From assembly GCA_045587025.1 (NCBI GenBank), contig JAZNBK010000062.1:1-37337 (forward strand): DNA of 37,337 nucleotides. The letters are read 5' to 3'. Of the stretch, positions 14,095-23,098 are shown one piece after another. The first letter of the stretch is position 1; each line of letters starts with the position of its first letter. The DNA is from UBA1740 sp045587025 (lineage in GTDB: Bacteria > Bacillota > Clostridia > Oscillospirales > CAG-272). Under the pieces are notes generated by a model, which was not told where the DNA came from, ran no database searches, and was given only the letters and a program-made list of their open reading frames with translations. The position numbers and the translations under genes are program-made.

Positions 14095-15795
14095 ATGCTA
14101 TCATCATTACATATAGAAAATATTGCAGTGGTTAAAACGGCTGATATTGACTTTTCTTGCGGATTCAATGTAATGACAGGCGAAACCGGCGCAGGAAAAT
14201 CCGTTATCATAGATAGTATTAACCTTCTTAGAGGACAAAGGTTTGGCAAGGAGATAATCAGAAGCGGAGAAGAACGAGCGCTAATAAGCGCCCTCTTCGT
14301 AAATGTTTCCGAACAGGTTCAAAAGGAGCTTATCGAGCTTGGAATTTATCTCGATGACAGCAGAGAGATTTTGCTCCAAAGAAGCGTATCTTTAGATGGA
14401 AAAGGCAACGCAAAAATCAATGGAAGAACTGTGAATTTATCCCTGCTCAGAGAAGTGGCTTCTTTGCTTATTACAATACACGGTCAATATGACAATCAGA
14501 TATTACTTGACGAAAATTCAGGTATTGTTTTGCTTGATAAATATGCAACGCTTGATGAGAAGCTGTCTGAATATAAGAAAGAATATAATAATTTAATTTC
14601 AATAAAAAATCAGATTCGTTCGCTTAGTAAAGATGAAGGAGAACGAAACAGAACTATTGAAATGTTAAATTATCAGATAAATGAAATAGAAGGCGCAAAG
14701 CTTAAGGTTGGAGAAGAAGAGCATTTGTTGGAAAGAAAGGTTAAAATTAAGAACCTGGAGCGCATATCAAAGCAGCTTTCTTTTACGTATAGGGCATTGA
14801 AAGGAAACGAAAAAGGAAATGCGTCCTATATAATAGAACGTAGTATTTCTGCTCTTGCTCAGATAGAAGACGTTCTTCCTGACGTTAAGACGGCGTATCA
14901 GCAATTAGAGAACGCGCTTTCTATGATCGAAGATGCGTCGGCGCAGGTTTATTCGTTGCAGGAAGATGAAGATGAAAACCCAACTGCTGTATTAGATAAG
15001 ATAGAAGAACGTTTAGATACAATAGAAAAATTAAAGAAAAAATACGGCAGAAACGTAGAAGAGATAATAGGATATAAAGTTAAAGCGAAGCTGCAGCTTG
15101 AGGAATTACAAAATTCCGACGATAAAATCACAGCACTTGAATCGGAAAAAAGAGAAATACTCGAGCGAGTTAAGAAAAGCGCGGATGAATTACACAGCGT
15201 CAGAACGGCTCTTGCAAACGAGATGGCGGAAAAAATCAAAGAGCATTTAGAATTTTTAGATATGCCGAAGGTTACCTTCCGTATTGAAATTAAAAAACAA
15301 GTGGAAAACGGTGAATACGTTTATACCGATAGAGGAATAGATTGCGTCAATTTTTTGGTTTCTACTAACGTGGGAGAACCTGAAATGCCGATTTCAAAAA
15401 TTGCTTCAGGCGGTGAAATGGCGAGAATAATGCTCGCTATAAAAAGCGTAATGGCGGATAAGGACTCAATAGATACCTTAATATTTGACGAAATTGATAC
15501 GGGAATTTCGGGGAAAACTGCCAGAAAGGTCGGCATCAGATTGCTTAACGCATCAAAAACTGCGCAGGTTATATGCGTTACTCATTCAGCGCAGATAGCG
15601 TCTCTTTCTGATATGCATTTGTTTATTCATAAAAATGAAGAAAACGGACGTATATATACAAAAATAGTGGAGCTTGATGAAGAAGGAAGAATAAGCGAGC
15701 TTGCCAGAATATTAGGCGGAATTAATATTACCGAAAAACAACGTGAGGTGGCAAAAGAATTAATTGACGAGAAAAATACTTATATGGAGGCGTAA
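14095..15795 (+). CDS. recN: DNA repair protein RecN (SMC-like ATPase)
   Basis: RecN is an early factor in double-strand break repair. The 566-residue protein has the split ABC-type head: Walker A GETGAGKS (residues 29-36), Q-loop HGQYDNQ, signature SGGEMARI (438-445) and Walker B IFDEIDTGISG (D465, E466). A central coiled coil covers about residues 155-400. The length is normal. Its stop codon directly abuts the murB ATG. Confidence 0.97.
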   Translation: MLSSLHIENIAVVKTADIDFSCGFNVMTGETGAGKSVIIDSINLLRGQRFGKEIIRSGEERALISALFVNVSEQVQKELIELGIYLDDSREILLQRSVSLDGKGNAKINGRTVNLSLLREVASLLITIHGQYDNQILLDENSGIVLLDKYATLDEKLSEYKKEYNNLISIKNQIRSLSKDEGERNRTIEMLNYQINEIEGAKLKVGEEEHLLERKVKIKNLERISKQLSFTYRALKGNEKGNASYIIERSISALAQIEDVLPDVKTAYQQLENALSMIEDASAQVYSLQEDEDENPTAVLDKIEERLDTIEKLKKKYGRNVEEIIGYKVKAKLQLEELQNSDDKITALESEKREILERVKKSADELHSVRTALANEMAEKIKEHLEFLDMPKVTFRIEIKKQVENGEYVYTDRGIDCVNFLVSTNVGEPEMPISKIASGGEMARIMLAIKSVMADKDSIDTLIFDEIDTGISGKTARKVGIRLLNASKTAQVICVTHSAQIASLSDMHLFIHKNEENGRIYTKIVELDEEGRISELARILGGINITEKQREVAKELIDEKNTYMEA

Positions 15796-16713
15796 ATGGA
15801 CATCTCATCGGTATTTAATTTTATAGCAGAGGCAAATAAATTCGACATAAATTCTTATGAGTATTATGAAAATTTTCCAATGTCTAAGTGCTGTAGTTTT
15901 AAAACGGGTGGAAAAGCTTCTTTAGCGATTTTCCCCCTTAATTGCAATTCATTTGAAAATCTCTTGGTTTTTCTTGAAACTGAAAAAATTACAAATAAGG
16001 TTATTGGCAACGGAACGAATATAATTCCATCAGACGAGGGATTCGATGGCATTTTGGTTATAACCACTAAAATTTCTTCCTACTCTTTTGACGGAACCTT
16101 TCTTACGGCTGACTGCGGCGTCAATCTTTCAAGGTTAGCAAAAAAAGCGTCCTTGCTTTCTCTTTCAGGAATGGAAAATTTCTTTGGTATACCTGCAACA
16201 ATTGGCGGAGCAGTTTATATGAATGCGGGAGCATATAACTCTCAAATTTCTGATATTTTTGTCTCTGCCAAATGTTATAACCATAAAAAGCATAAAATTG
16301 AGACGTATAAAAACGAGGAGATGAGATTTTCTTATCGTTTTAGCAGATGTCATGACGAGCCAATTACCGTCCTTAGCGCAAGCTTTCACCTTAGCGAAGG
16401 CAACGCCGAAGCAATAAACGCGCGAATGAACGAGGTAATATGCAAAAGAAAAAACTCACAACCTCTTGAATTTCCGAACGCGGGCAGCATTTTTAAAAGA
16501 CCTCTGAATAATTTTGCCGGAAAATTGATCGAAGAAGCCGGATTAAAGGGTTATTCGATAGGCGGCGCAGAGGTTTCTACCAAACACGCAGGTTTTTTTA
16601 TTAATAGCGGAAGTGCGACTTCGACCGATATAATGCAGCTAATTCAGGTTGTAAAAGAGAAAGTATTTGAAAATAGCGGAATTATGTTGGAATGTGAAGT
16701 TGAATTTATATAA
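15796..16713 (+). CDS. murB: UDP-N-acetylenolpyruvylglucosamine reductase
   Basis: MurB reduces the enolpyruvyl group to make UDP-N-acetylmuramate, using FAD and NADPH. The 305-residue protein has the FAD-binding GNGTN (residues 71-75), GIPATIGGAVYMNAGAY (131-147), the conserved Tyr-Arg pair (Y180, R181) and the proton-donor serine S231 in NAGSIFKRP. It appears to be the shorter type II form. GGAGG ends 5 bases before the ATG, inside the end of recN. whiA follows after 8 bases; rapZ and yvcK, often found between them, are absent. Confidence 0.95.
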   Translation: MDISSVFNFIAEANKFDINSYEYYENFPMSKCCSFKTGGKASLAIFPLNCNSFENLLVFLETEKITNKVIGNGTNIIPSDEGFDGILVITTKISSYSFDGTFLTADCGVNLSRLAKKASLLSLSGMENFFGIPATIGGAVYMNAGAYNSQISDIFVSAKCYNHKKHKIETYKNEEMRFSYRFSRCHDEPITVLSASFHLSEGNAEAINARMNEVICKRKNSQPLEFPNAGSIFKRPLNNFAGKLIEEAGLKGYSIGGAEVSTKHAGFFINSGSATSTDIMQLIQVVKEKVFENSGIMLECEVEFI

Positions 16714-16721
16714 GATACGGA

Positions 16722-17597
16722 GTGATTAAAATTTCCTTTTCTTCTGAATTGAAAAGCAATATTTATAATTTTGCAATTAAAAAGAATTGTTGTAAAAGAG
16801 CTATGTTTTTCGGCTTTCTCGCCGCAAAGGCGACGATCGAACAAGGCGGTATTAAATTATACACGAACACGGAGCAAGAAACTGAATATATCTCCCGTTC
16901 TGTATTAGAACTCTTTAATCGTGAATTGTCGTATAAAAAAAGAGTTAAAGGGGTGCGCGGCTACGAATTATTCTTTTTTTGCGATTCAGCGCTGGAGCAT
17001 CTGAAAAAAATTAACGAGGGGGAATTTCTTTATCAATTCAAGTGTTCTTCCTGCAAATCTGCATTTTTGCGGGGAGTTTTCTTATCCGTCGGTAGACTTA
17101 CAAACCCAAATAAAGCATTTCATTTAGAGTTTTCTCTCGGCGCTCGCGCAAAAAACTTTATTCCGTTATTTAATGAATATGATTTAAATCCAAAGTATAT
17201 AGAAAGAAAAAAAGAACAGCTATTATATTTTAAAGACAGTACGACGATTGGTGATTTTTTTGCTATCATGGATGAAAGCAAAATAACTATGGATATAATA
17301 AACGACGTTATAAGAAATCAATATAAAAATTACGCAAACAGAAGGGCAAATATCGAGTCCTCAAACATTCTGCGCTCTGTCGAAACGGGTATAAAACAAA
17401 CTCAAATTATAAAGAAATTAAAAGAAAGCGGAAAACTATCGCTCCTCCCTGAAGAATTAAGAGAGACGGCAGAGCTACGGCTTGAATACAGCGACATTTC
17501 GCTTTCTGCTTTAGGAGCTATGCTTAACCCGCCTATTTCAAAATCAGGCGTCAATCACAGATTACAAAAAATAATTTTACTCGCAGAAACACTATAA
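16722..17597 (+). CDS. whiA: WhiA sporulation/cell-division DNA-binding protein
   Basis: The 291-residue protein begins with ISFSSELKSNIYNF, the conserved WhiA N-terminus. It then has the LAGLIDADG-like fold (MFFGFLAAKATIEQGG; FLRGVFLSVGRLTNPNKAFH) and a C-terminal helix-turn-helix (LPEELRETAELRLEYSDISLSALG, then PPISKSGVNHRLQKI). It is a chromosome-associated regulator in Gram-positives. The start is GTG at 16722; there is no in-frame ATG near it. The GGAG in front is too close for ideal spacing, so initiation may be weak or coupled to murB. Confidence 0.95.
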   Translation: MIKISFSSELKSNIYNFAIKKNCCKRAMFFGFLAAKATIEQGGIKLYTNTEQETEYISRSVLELFNRELSYKKRVKGVRGYELFFFCDSALEHLKKINEGEFLYQFKCSSCKSAFLRGVFLSVGRLTNPNKAFHLEFSLGARAKNFIPLFNEYDLNPKYIERKKEQLLYFKDSTTIGDFFAIMDESKITMDIINDVIRNQYKNYANRRANIESSNILRSVETGIKQTQIIKKLKESGKLSLLPEELRETAELRLEYSDISLSALGAMLNPPISKSGVNHRLQKIILLAETL

Positions 17598-17619
17598 TTT
17601 TTTAAAAAGGAGATTTGAT

Positions 17620-20600
17620 ATGAATGATTTTGTACATTTACATTTGCATAGTGAATACAGTCTCCTTGATGGCGCTTGCAGAATATCAGACATTGCAAAA
17701 AAGGCGTTAAAGGAAGGGCATAGCGCAGTCGCAATTACCGACCACGGTGCAATGTACGGCGCCGTATCATTTTATAAGGAATGTAAAAAGTTCGGTATCA
17801 AGGCGATTATCGGCTGTGAGGTATACGTAGCGAGAAATTCACGTTTTTCAAAGAACGGAAAAGCCGACATGTCGGGAAATCATTTAATTCTTCTTTGCAA
17901 AAACGAAGTAGGATATAAAAATCTTATTTATTTGGTTTCAAGCGGATTTACCGAAGGATTTTACTCAAAGCCCAGAATAGATTTAGAGCTTTTAGAAAAA
18001 CATTCCGAGGGGCTGATTGCCTTGTCCGCTTGCTTGGCAGGCGCAATTCCGAGCAGTATTCTTGCAGGTGATTTCGCACAAGCGGAAGCGCAGGCATTAA
18101 AAATGCAAAAAATCTTTGGAAAAGATAATTTCTATTTGGAAATACAGAACCACGGCTTAGATGATGAAATTATTGTTGCAAATGAAATTGAAAAAATTTC
18201 TTCAAAGCTTGATATACCTATGGTTGCCACGAACGACGTTCACTATATTGAGCGCAGTGATGCAGATGTACAAGCCGTTTTAATGTGCATACAAACGAAT
18301 AATCTCCTTTCCGACGGAAAGCCGTTAGGATTTGAGACGAACGAGTTTTACTATAAAACCACAAATGAAATGAAAGCTCTGTTTGGTAGATATGAAGGAG
18401 CGATAGAAAACACGGTTAAAATTGCCAATATGTGCAATTTTGAATTTAGATTTGGTGAAACTCATCTGCCTAAAATCCCTAATTTAGACAATATATCTCA
18501 TAAAGAAGCACTCAGAAGCTTTGCAAAAAACGGATTAAATCGCTTGATAAATCAGGGCAGAATTGATTTTAAGTTTGGAACAAAGGAAGAGTATATCAAT
18601 AGGATAGATTACGAGCTTGATATTATAGATAAGATGGGATTTAATGAATACTATCTTATCGTTAGAGATTTTATTAACTTCGCTAAAACGAATAATATAC
18701 CCGTCGGCCCCGGCAGGGGTTCAGGAGCGGGAAGTATGGTTGCGTTTTGCGTTGGGATAACCGATATTGACCCATTTGCCTTCGGTTTGCTTTTTGAGAG
18801 ATTTTTGAATCCCGAAAGAATTTCCATGCCTGATTTTGATACCGATTTCTGTTATGAAAGACGGGAAGAAGTAATCGAGTACGTAAAAGAAAAATACGGT
18901 GAGGATCATGTTTCTCAAATTATTACATTTGGAACTCTTGCTCCAAGAGCGGCAATACGTGACGTCGGAAGGGTGCTTGGAATTTCTTATTCCGACGTTG
19001 ACAAGGTTGCCCGCCTGATACCGCAAGAGCTTGGGATAACCTTTGAAACCGCTTTAAAAAATAAAGAACTTGAGCTGCTTTATAACAGTGACAGTAACAT
19101 TAAAAACTTGATAGACATTTCAAGAAAATTGGAAGGAATGCCTCGTCACGCATCGACTCACGCAGCAGGCGTCGTAATAACCGAGGAGCCGGTCAACAAT
19201 TATGTTCCTCTCGCTATAAACGGCGATATAGTCGTCACGGAATATGATATGGACACTATTGCATCGCTTGGGTTGGTGAAATTCGATTTTTTGGGACTCA
19301 GATATTTGACGATAATTTCAGACGCAGAAAAAGAAATTAGGTTAAAAAATCCTGATTTTTCTATAGAAAGCGTTGATTTTTACGACGAGGCGACGTATAA
19401 ATTGATTTCAGACGGTCGTACAGACGGTGTTTTTCAGCTTGAATCTTCTGGAATGAAGCAAATGCTTACCGAATTTAAGCCGGAAAGTATTTACGATATA
19501 ACCGCGGCTATCGCTCTTTACCGTCCCGGACCTATGTCCTCAATTCCGCAATATATAAAAAGAAAGCACGGAATTGAGCCGATTGTATACGATACGCCCA
19601 AGCTAAAAGAAATTTTAGATGAGACCTATGGTTGTATTGTGTATCAAGAGCAGGTAATGCGAATATTTCAAACTATCGCGGGATATACCTTTGCCAGAGC
19701 TGATACGGTAAGGCGCGCTATGGCTAAGAAAAAGTCAGCGGAGCTGAATGCAGAACGAGATGCGTTTATAGAAGGCGCGGAGAAGCATGGCGTTGATAAG
19801 GATATTGCAGAAAAAATATTTAACGATATGCTGAGCTTTGCCAATTATGCGTTCAACAAGAGCCACGCGTCTGCATACGCAGTTATTTCTTATAGGACTG
19901 CGTATCTGAAAGCTCATTTTCCGAAAGAATATCTATCCGCTATTCTTACCTCTGTTTTTGGAAACACCGCAAAGATGAACGAATACGTTTCTGAGTGCGC
20001 AAAAATGGGAATACCCGTGCTTGCGCCTGATATAAACGAAAGTAAACTCAATTTTACCGTTTCTGAGAACGGTATTCGCTTTGGGTTGCTTGCAATAAAA
20101 AATGCGGGAAAGCCATTTTTAGAAACTATATTACAGGAAAGAAATAAAGGTAATTTTATATCCTTTGAAGATTTTGTACGCAGAATGTCTGCTTACAGTA
20201 TATCAAAGCGCCAAATCGAATATCTGATTAAATGCGGCGCTTTTGATAAATTAGGTGTATATCGCTCTCAGCTTTTAAATTCATATGAAAAGATTCTCGG
20301 CGCAATAAACGCAGAAAAACACGAGAATATTTCAGGGCAGATAGATATGTTTAGCACGTTTGACGACGCAGAAGTTTTAAACAAATCTTTTTCTTATCCT
20401 TGCATCCCTGAATTTAATATTAAAGAACTTCTTATATTGGAAAAAGAAAGCTCGGGAATGTATTTTTCCGGTCACATTCTTGACGGATATAAAAACCACA
20501 TTTCTCAAATTAGCCATAACAAGATTATTGAAATTAAAAATTCTTTTGATAATTCAAGCAATTCAAATCAAAGCTTTTTTGAAAAACAACAAGTTACATT

Positions 20601-21102
20601 AGTTGGTGTGATTAACAGAAGAACTAACAAAATAACTAAAAGCGGTTTGAATATGGCTTTTTTGACAATTGAAGATTATTCTGCCGAAATAAATGTCATT
20701 GTTTTTTCAAAAGAGCTTGAAAAATTCAAGGATATTCTTTTTACAGACAACGTGCTTTGCATCACCGGAACGATAACGAAAAAAGATGAAGAAGACGTCG
20801 AGATAATTTTGACGAACGCCGAAAAAATAATTTCCGATGCCGATTTTAGTGAAAAAGAGACAAATCAAACAGATAATATTCTTAATAAAAAGCTTTATAT
20901 AAGAGTAGATTCTATGCAGTCAGAAACTTGTAGAAAGATTTTAGAGCTTGTTTCTAATCAAAAAGGGGAAACACCCGTTGTTTTTTACAGTTCTGTTGAT
21001 AAGAAATATTATAGCTCTAAGGATTATAACGTTAAGTATAGCGATGCGCTTTATGATAAGTTGACTGCCATTTTAGGCAAGGAAAATGCTGTTTTAAAAT
21101 AG
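17620..21102 (+). CDS. dnaE: DNA polymerase III subunit alpha (DnaE)
   Basis: This 1160-residue replicative-type polymerase has an N-terminal PHP domain whose metal-site motifs look intact (HLHLHSEYS at residues 6-14, AITDHGAM, GCEVYV, NDVHYIE). The polymerase aspartates D405 and D407 lie in MPDFDTDF (403-410), and a third is D556 in KFDFLGL. A helix-hairpin-helix region and an OB-fold (about residues 990-1070) are at the C-terminus. It is the DnaE1/DnaE3-type length, not PolC. In Firmicutes DnaE usually extends primers for PolC. The intact PHP site might allow proofreading or pyrophosphate handling (inference). An AAGGAGA ribosome binding site precedes the ATG. Confidence 0.97.
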   Translation: MNDFVHLHLHSEYSLLDGACRISDIAKKALKEGHSAVAITDHGAMYGAVSFYKECKKFGIKAIIGCEVYVARNSRFSKNGKADMSGNHLILLCKNEVGYKNLIYLVSSGFTEGFYSKPRIDLELLEKHSEGLIALSACLAGAIPSSILAGDFAQAEAQALKMQKIFGKDNFYLEIQNHGLDDEIIVANEIEKISSKLDIPMVATNDVHYIERSDADVQAVLMCIQTNNLLSDGKPLGFETNEFYYKTTNEMKALFGRYEGAIENTVKIANMCNFEFRFGETHLPKIPNLDNISHKEALRSFAKNGLNRLINQGRIDFKFGTKEEYINRIDYELDIIDKMGFNEYYLIVRDFINFAKTNNIPVGPGRGSGAGSMVAFCVGITDIDPFAFGLLFERFLNPERISMPDFDTDFCYERREEVIEYVKEKYGEDHVSQIITFGTLAPRAAIRDVGRVLGISYSDVDKVARLIPQELGITFETALKNKELELLYNSDSNIKNLIDISRKLEGMPRHASTHAAGVVITEEPVNNYVPLAINGDIVVTEYDMDTIASLGLVKFDFLGLRYLTIISDAEKEIRLKNPDFSIESVDFYDEATYKLISDGRTDGVFQLESSGMKQMLTEFKPESIYDITAAIALYRPGPMSSIPQYIKRKHGIEPIVYDTPKLKEILDETYGCIVYQEQVMRIFQTIAGYTFARADTVRRAMAKKKSAELNAERDAFIEGAEKHGVDKDIAEKIFNDMLSFANYAFNKSHASAYAVISYRTAYLKAHFPKEYLSAILTSVFGNTAKMNEYVSECAKMGIPVLAPDINESKLNFTVSENGIRFGLLAIKNAGKPFLETILQERNKGNFISFEDFVRRMSAYSISKRQIEYLIKCGAFDKLGVYRSQLLNSYEKILGAINAEKHENISGQIDMFSTFDDAEVLNKSFSYPCIPEFNIKELLILEKESSGMYFSGHILDGYKNHISQISHNKIIEIKNSFDNSSNSNQSFFEKQQVTLVGVINRRTNKITKSGLNMAFLTIEDYSAEINVIVFSKELEKFKDILFTDNVLCITGTITKKDEEDVEIILTNAEKIISDADFSEKETNQTDNILNKKLYIRVDSMQSETCRKILELVSNQKGETPVVFYSSVDKKYYSSKDYNVKYSDALYDKLTAILGKENAVLK

Positions 21103-21124
21103 TTTATTTGGAAGGAGGGATATT

Positions 21125-22336
21125 GTGCGCAATCTACCGCGATATGAGCTTTATAATGAACAGTTCAGAGAACAGAGAAAGCATTATATAAAATGGTCTG
21201 AACGGTTTAGAATAGCAAAATCAATATCTCTGCTCGCTTTTATTAGTATAATTTTAATTGCTTTTGTTTTCTTCGGAGATAGCATTACATATGAAAACCT
21301 ACAGCTTTTGGTTAAAAATATCGACTCTGAATATTATTCTTCGGACGATTCTCGGGGCGTTATTTATTACAATTCGGACGAAAATACTGTTTTTGAGGAA
21401 TTTAATGGAAATTTAGTTATTGCGGGAAATCATGGAGTTTCTTTATACAGTATGTCAGGGAGAAAGATTTTTTCTTACAACGATAGCTTTAAGGTCCCAA
21501 GAATTTCGGTTTCTGATAAATATTTTATTGTTTACGAGCTTAATGGAAATAAATTCTCGGTTTATAGCAAAATAGGGCAGTTATTTCAAAATACTGAATA
21601 TGAATATCCTATAAGCAGTGTTTTTGTATCAGATAACGGCAAGTTCCTCGTTGCTACAAAATCAAGGGAAAATAGCACCTGCGTCTATTTATATAATGAA
21701 AAATTTTCAATAATCGGTAAATATGAAAACTCGAGACATCTGATTTCCTGCGCTTTATCCAATGACGAAAAATATGTTGCATTGGCGACCGCAGAAGCGG
21801 AAAACGGTGTTTTTAAAACGGTTACAACGTTATATAAGGTATCTACGGCAGAACAGCTTTTTAAGATCGAAAACAAAAACACTTTTCCTTTGAAAGTATT
21901 TTTCTCAAAGAAAAATTCTGTTATCTTATGTTGCTCTGACGAAATGTTCGTTTACAGCACTGATGCCGTACTAAGCGCTTCATATAAATACGACAGCGAG
22001 CTTCTGACTAATATTTCGTTTAACGGTGATGATAGTATAGCTTTTGTGTTTTCTTCAGATAATACAATAAACAAAAGTTGCGTAAACATCCTTGACATAA
22101 AAGGGAAAGTGATATATAATAGTACGGATATAGAGAAGGTCGACGACATTTCGTTTTTTGGAGATAGTTTATTCGTTTTAAAGGGTAATAAAGTTTCAAA
22201 AATAACATCAAAAGGCGCGGTAGTAGACAGAGAATTTGAAAAGAGCGCTTTGATACACCGAATTTTTGCATCTGACGAAAACAGTGTAATCGTAGTATGG
22301 AATGAATCTTCCTTCATAATTGATTTTAATAATTAA
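21125..22336 (+). CDS. Membrane-anchored beta-propeller protein (DUF5711-like)
   Basis: The 403-residue product has a positively charged cytoplasmic N-terminus (about residues 1-32), one membrane helix (about 33-53) and an extracytoplasmic remainder. The latter contains repeated beta-rich units of the kind GNLVIAGNHGVSLYSMSG, FLVATKSRENSTCVYLYNE and SFFGDSLFVLKGNKVSKI, resembling WD40/PQQ-like propeller blades. I recognise it as DUF5711-like, a family often found beside CvpA in Clostridia. The function is unknown. The start is GTG with AAGGAGGG 6 bases upstream. It is in the main operon between dnaE and cvpA. Confidence 0.75.
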   Translation: MRNLPRYELYNEQFREQRKHYIKWSERFRIAKSISLLAFISIILIAFVFFGDSITYENLQLLVKNIDSEYYSSDDSRGVIYYNSDENTVFEEFNGNLVIAGNHGVSLYSMSGRKIFSYNDSFKVPRISVSDKYFIVYELNGNKFSVYSKIGQLFQNTEYEYPISSVFVSDNGKFLVATKSRENSTCVYLYNEKFSIIGKYENSRHLISCALSNDEKYVALATAEAENGVFKTVTTLYKVSTAEQLFKIENKNTFPLKVFFSKKNSVILCCSDEMFVYSTDAVLSASYKYDSELLTNISFNGDDSIAFVFSSDNTINKSCVNILDIKGKVIYNSTDIEKVDDISFFGDSLFVLKGNKVSKITSKGAVVDREFEKSALIHRIFASDENSVIVVWNESSFIIDFNN

Positions 22337-22346
22337 TGAGGTCGCT

Positions 22347-23060
22347 ATGGTAAATCAAATTGTGGATTGCATTATAATTGCTATTATAATATTAGGGGCA
22401 ATTATAGGCGCGAAGCGCGGTTTTATTAAATCGGTTTTAAAAGTCGGTTCGGGTATAATTTCGCTTATAATTGCAAATACATTTACTAAAAAATTATCAA
22501 CCGTTTTGAATTCAAAATATTTTTTTGCAACGACAAAGGATAAGATTACAGATATAATTAATTCTTATTTGTCAAAGTATGATACCGTATCGTCCGAGAC
22601 ACTTTCCAATGCCGTTCCGGACGCCTTTAAAAGAATTTTATCGTATGCAGGATATGATATTGATGTCCTTGCGTCAAATGCAGTCGGGACGGGTAACGAA
22701 TCAGTTTCAAATTTTATTGATTCTTGCTCAGCGGCAATTTCCAATTCAATTTCGGCAATTGTTGCATTCATAGTTTTGTTCCTCGGCGTTTTTATAGTGC
22801 TTAAGGTTTCGGCTTTCTTTTTGGATGCTGTTTTTTCTCACCTGCCCGTAATTAAACAAATAAATTCTGCCTTGGGACTTCTTTTCGGAATCATATGTAC
22901 TATTGTAAACGTTTGGATTTTTTCGGCAATTGCGCTTTATATCATCGAATTAATCAGAACTTCCTCGCCTGATTTTTTGGTGGGCTTTTCAAGGGAAGAA
23001 ACAATAATTTTTAAAGCGTTAACCGCAATTAATCCAATTTCAATGATTTTTAAAAACTAA
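22347..23060 (+). CDS. CvpA family membrane protein
   Basis: The 237-residue protein has the CvpA/colicin V production pattern (PF02674). The first helix is followed by GAKRGFIKSVLKVGS. A soluble stretch of about 80 residues comes next, then two or three more membrane helices (AIVAFIVLFLGVFIVLKVS, LGLLFGIICTIVNVWIFSAI). The family has four helices and no clear biochemical role. The open frame extends up to a TTG at 22320 inside the previous gene, but the ATG at 22347 has GAGG 5 bases before it and the family N-terminus follows, so it is chosen. Confidence 0.85.
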   Translation: MVNQIVDCIIIAIIILGAIIGAKRGFIKSVLKVGSGIISLIIANTFTKKLSTVLNSKYFFATTKDKITDIINSYLSKYDTVSSETLSNAVPDAFKRILSYAGYDIDVLASNAVGTGNESVSNFIDSCSAAISNSISAIVAFIVLFLGVFIVLKVSAFFLDAVFSHLPVIKQINSALGLLFGIICTIVNVWIFSAIALYIIELIRTSSPDFLVGFSREETIIFKALTAINPISMIFKN

Positions 23061-23098
23061 CATTTTAACTAATTTTACTATTAAGAAAGAATATTATT

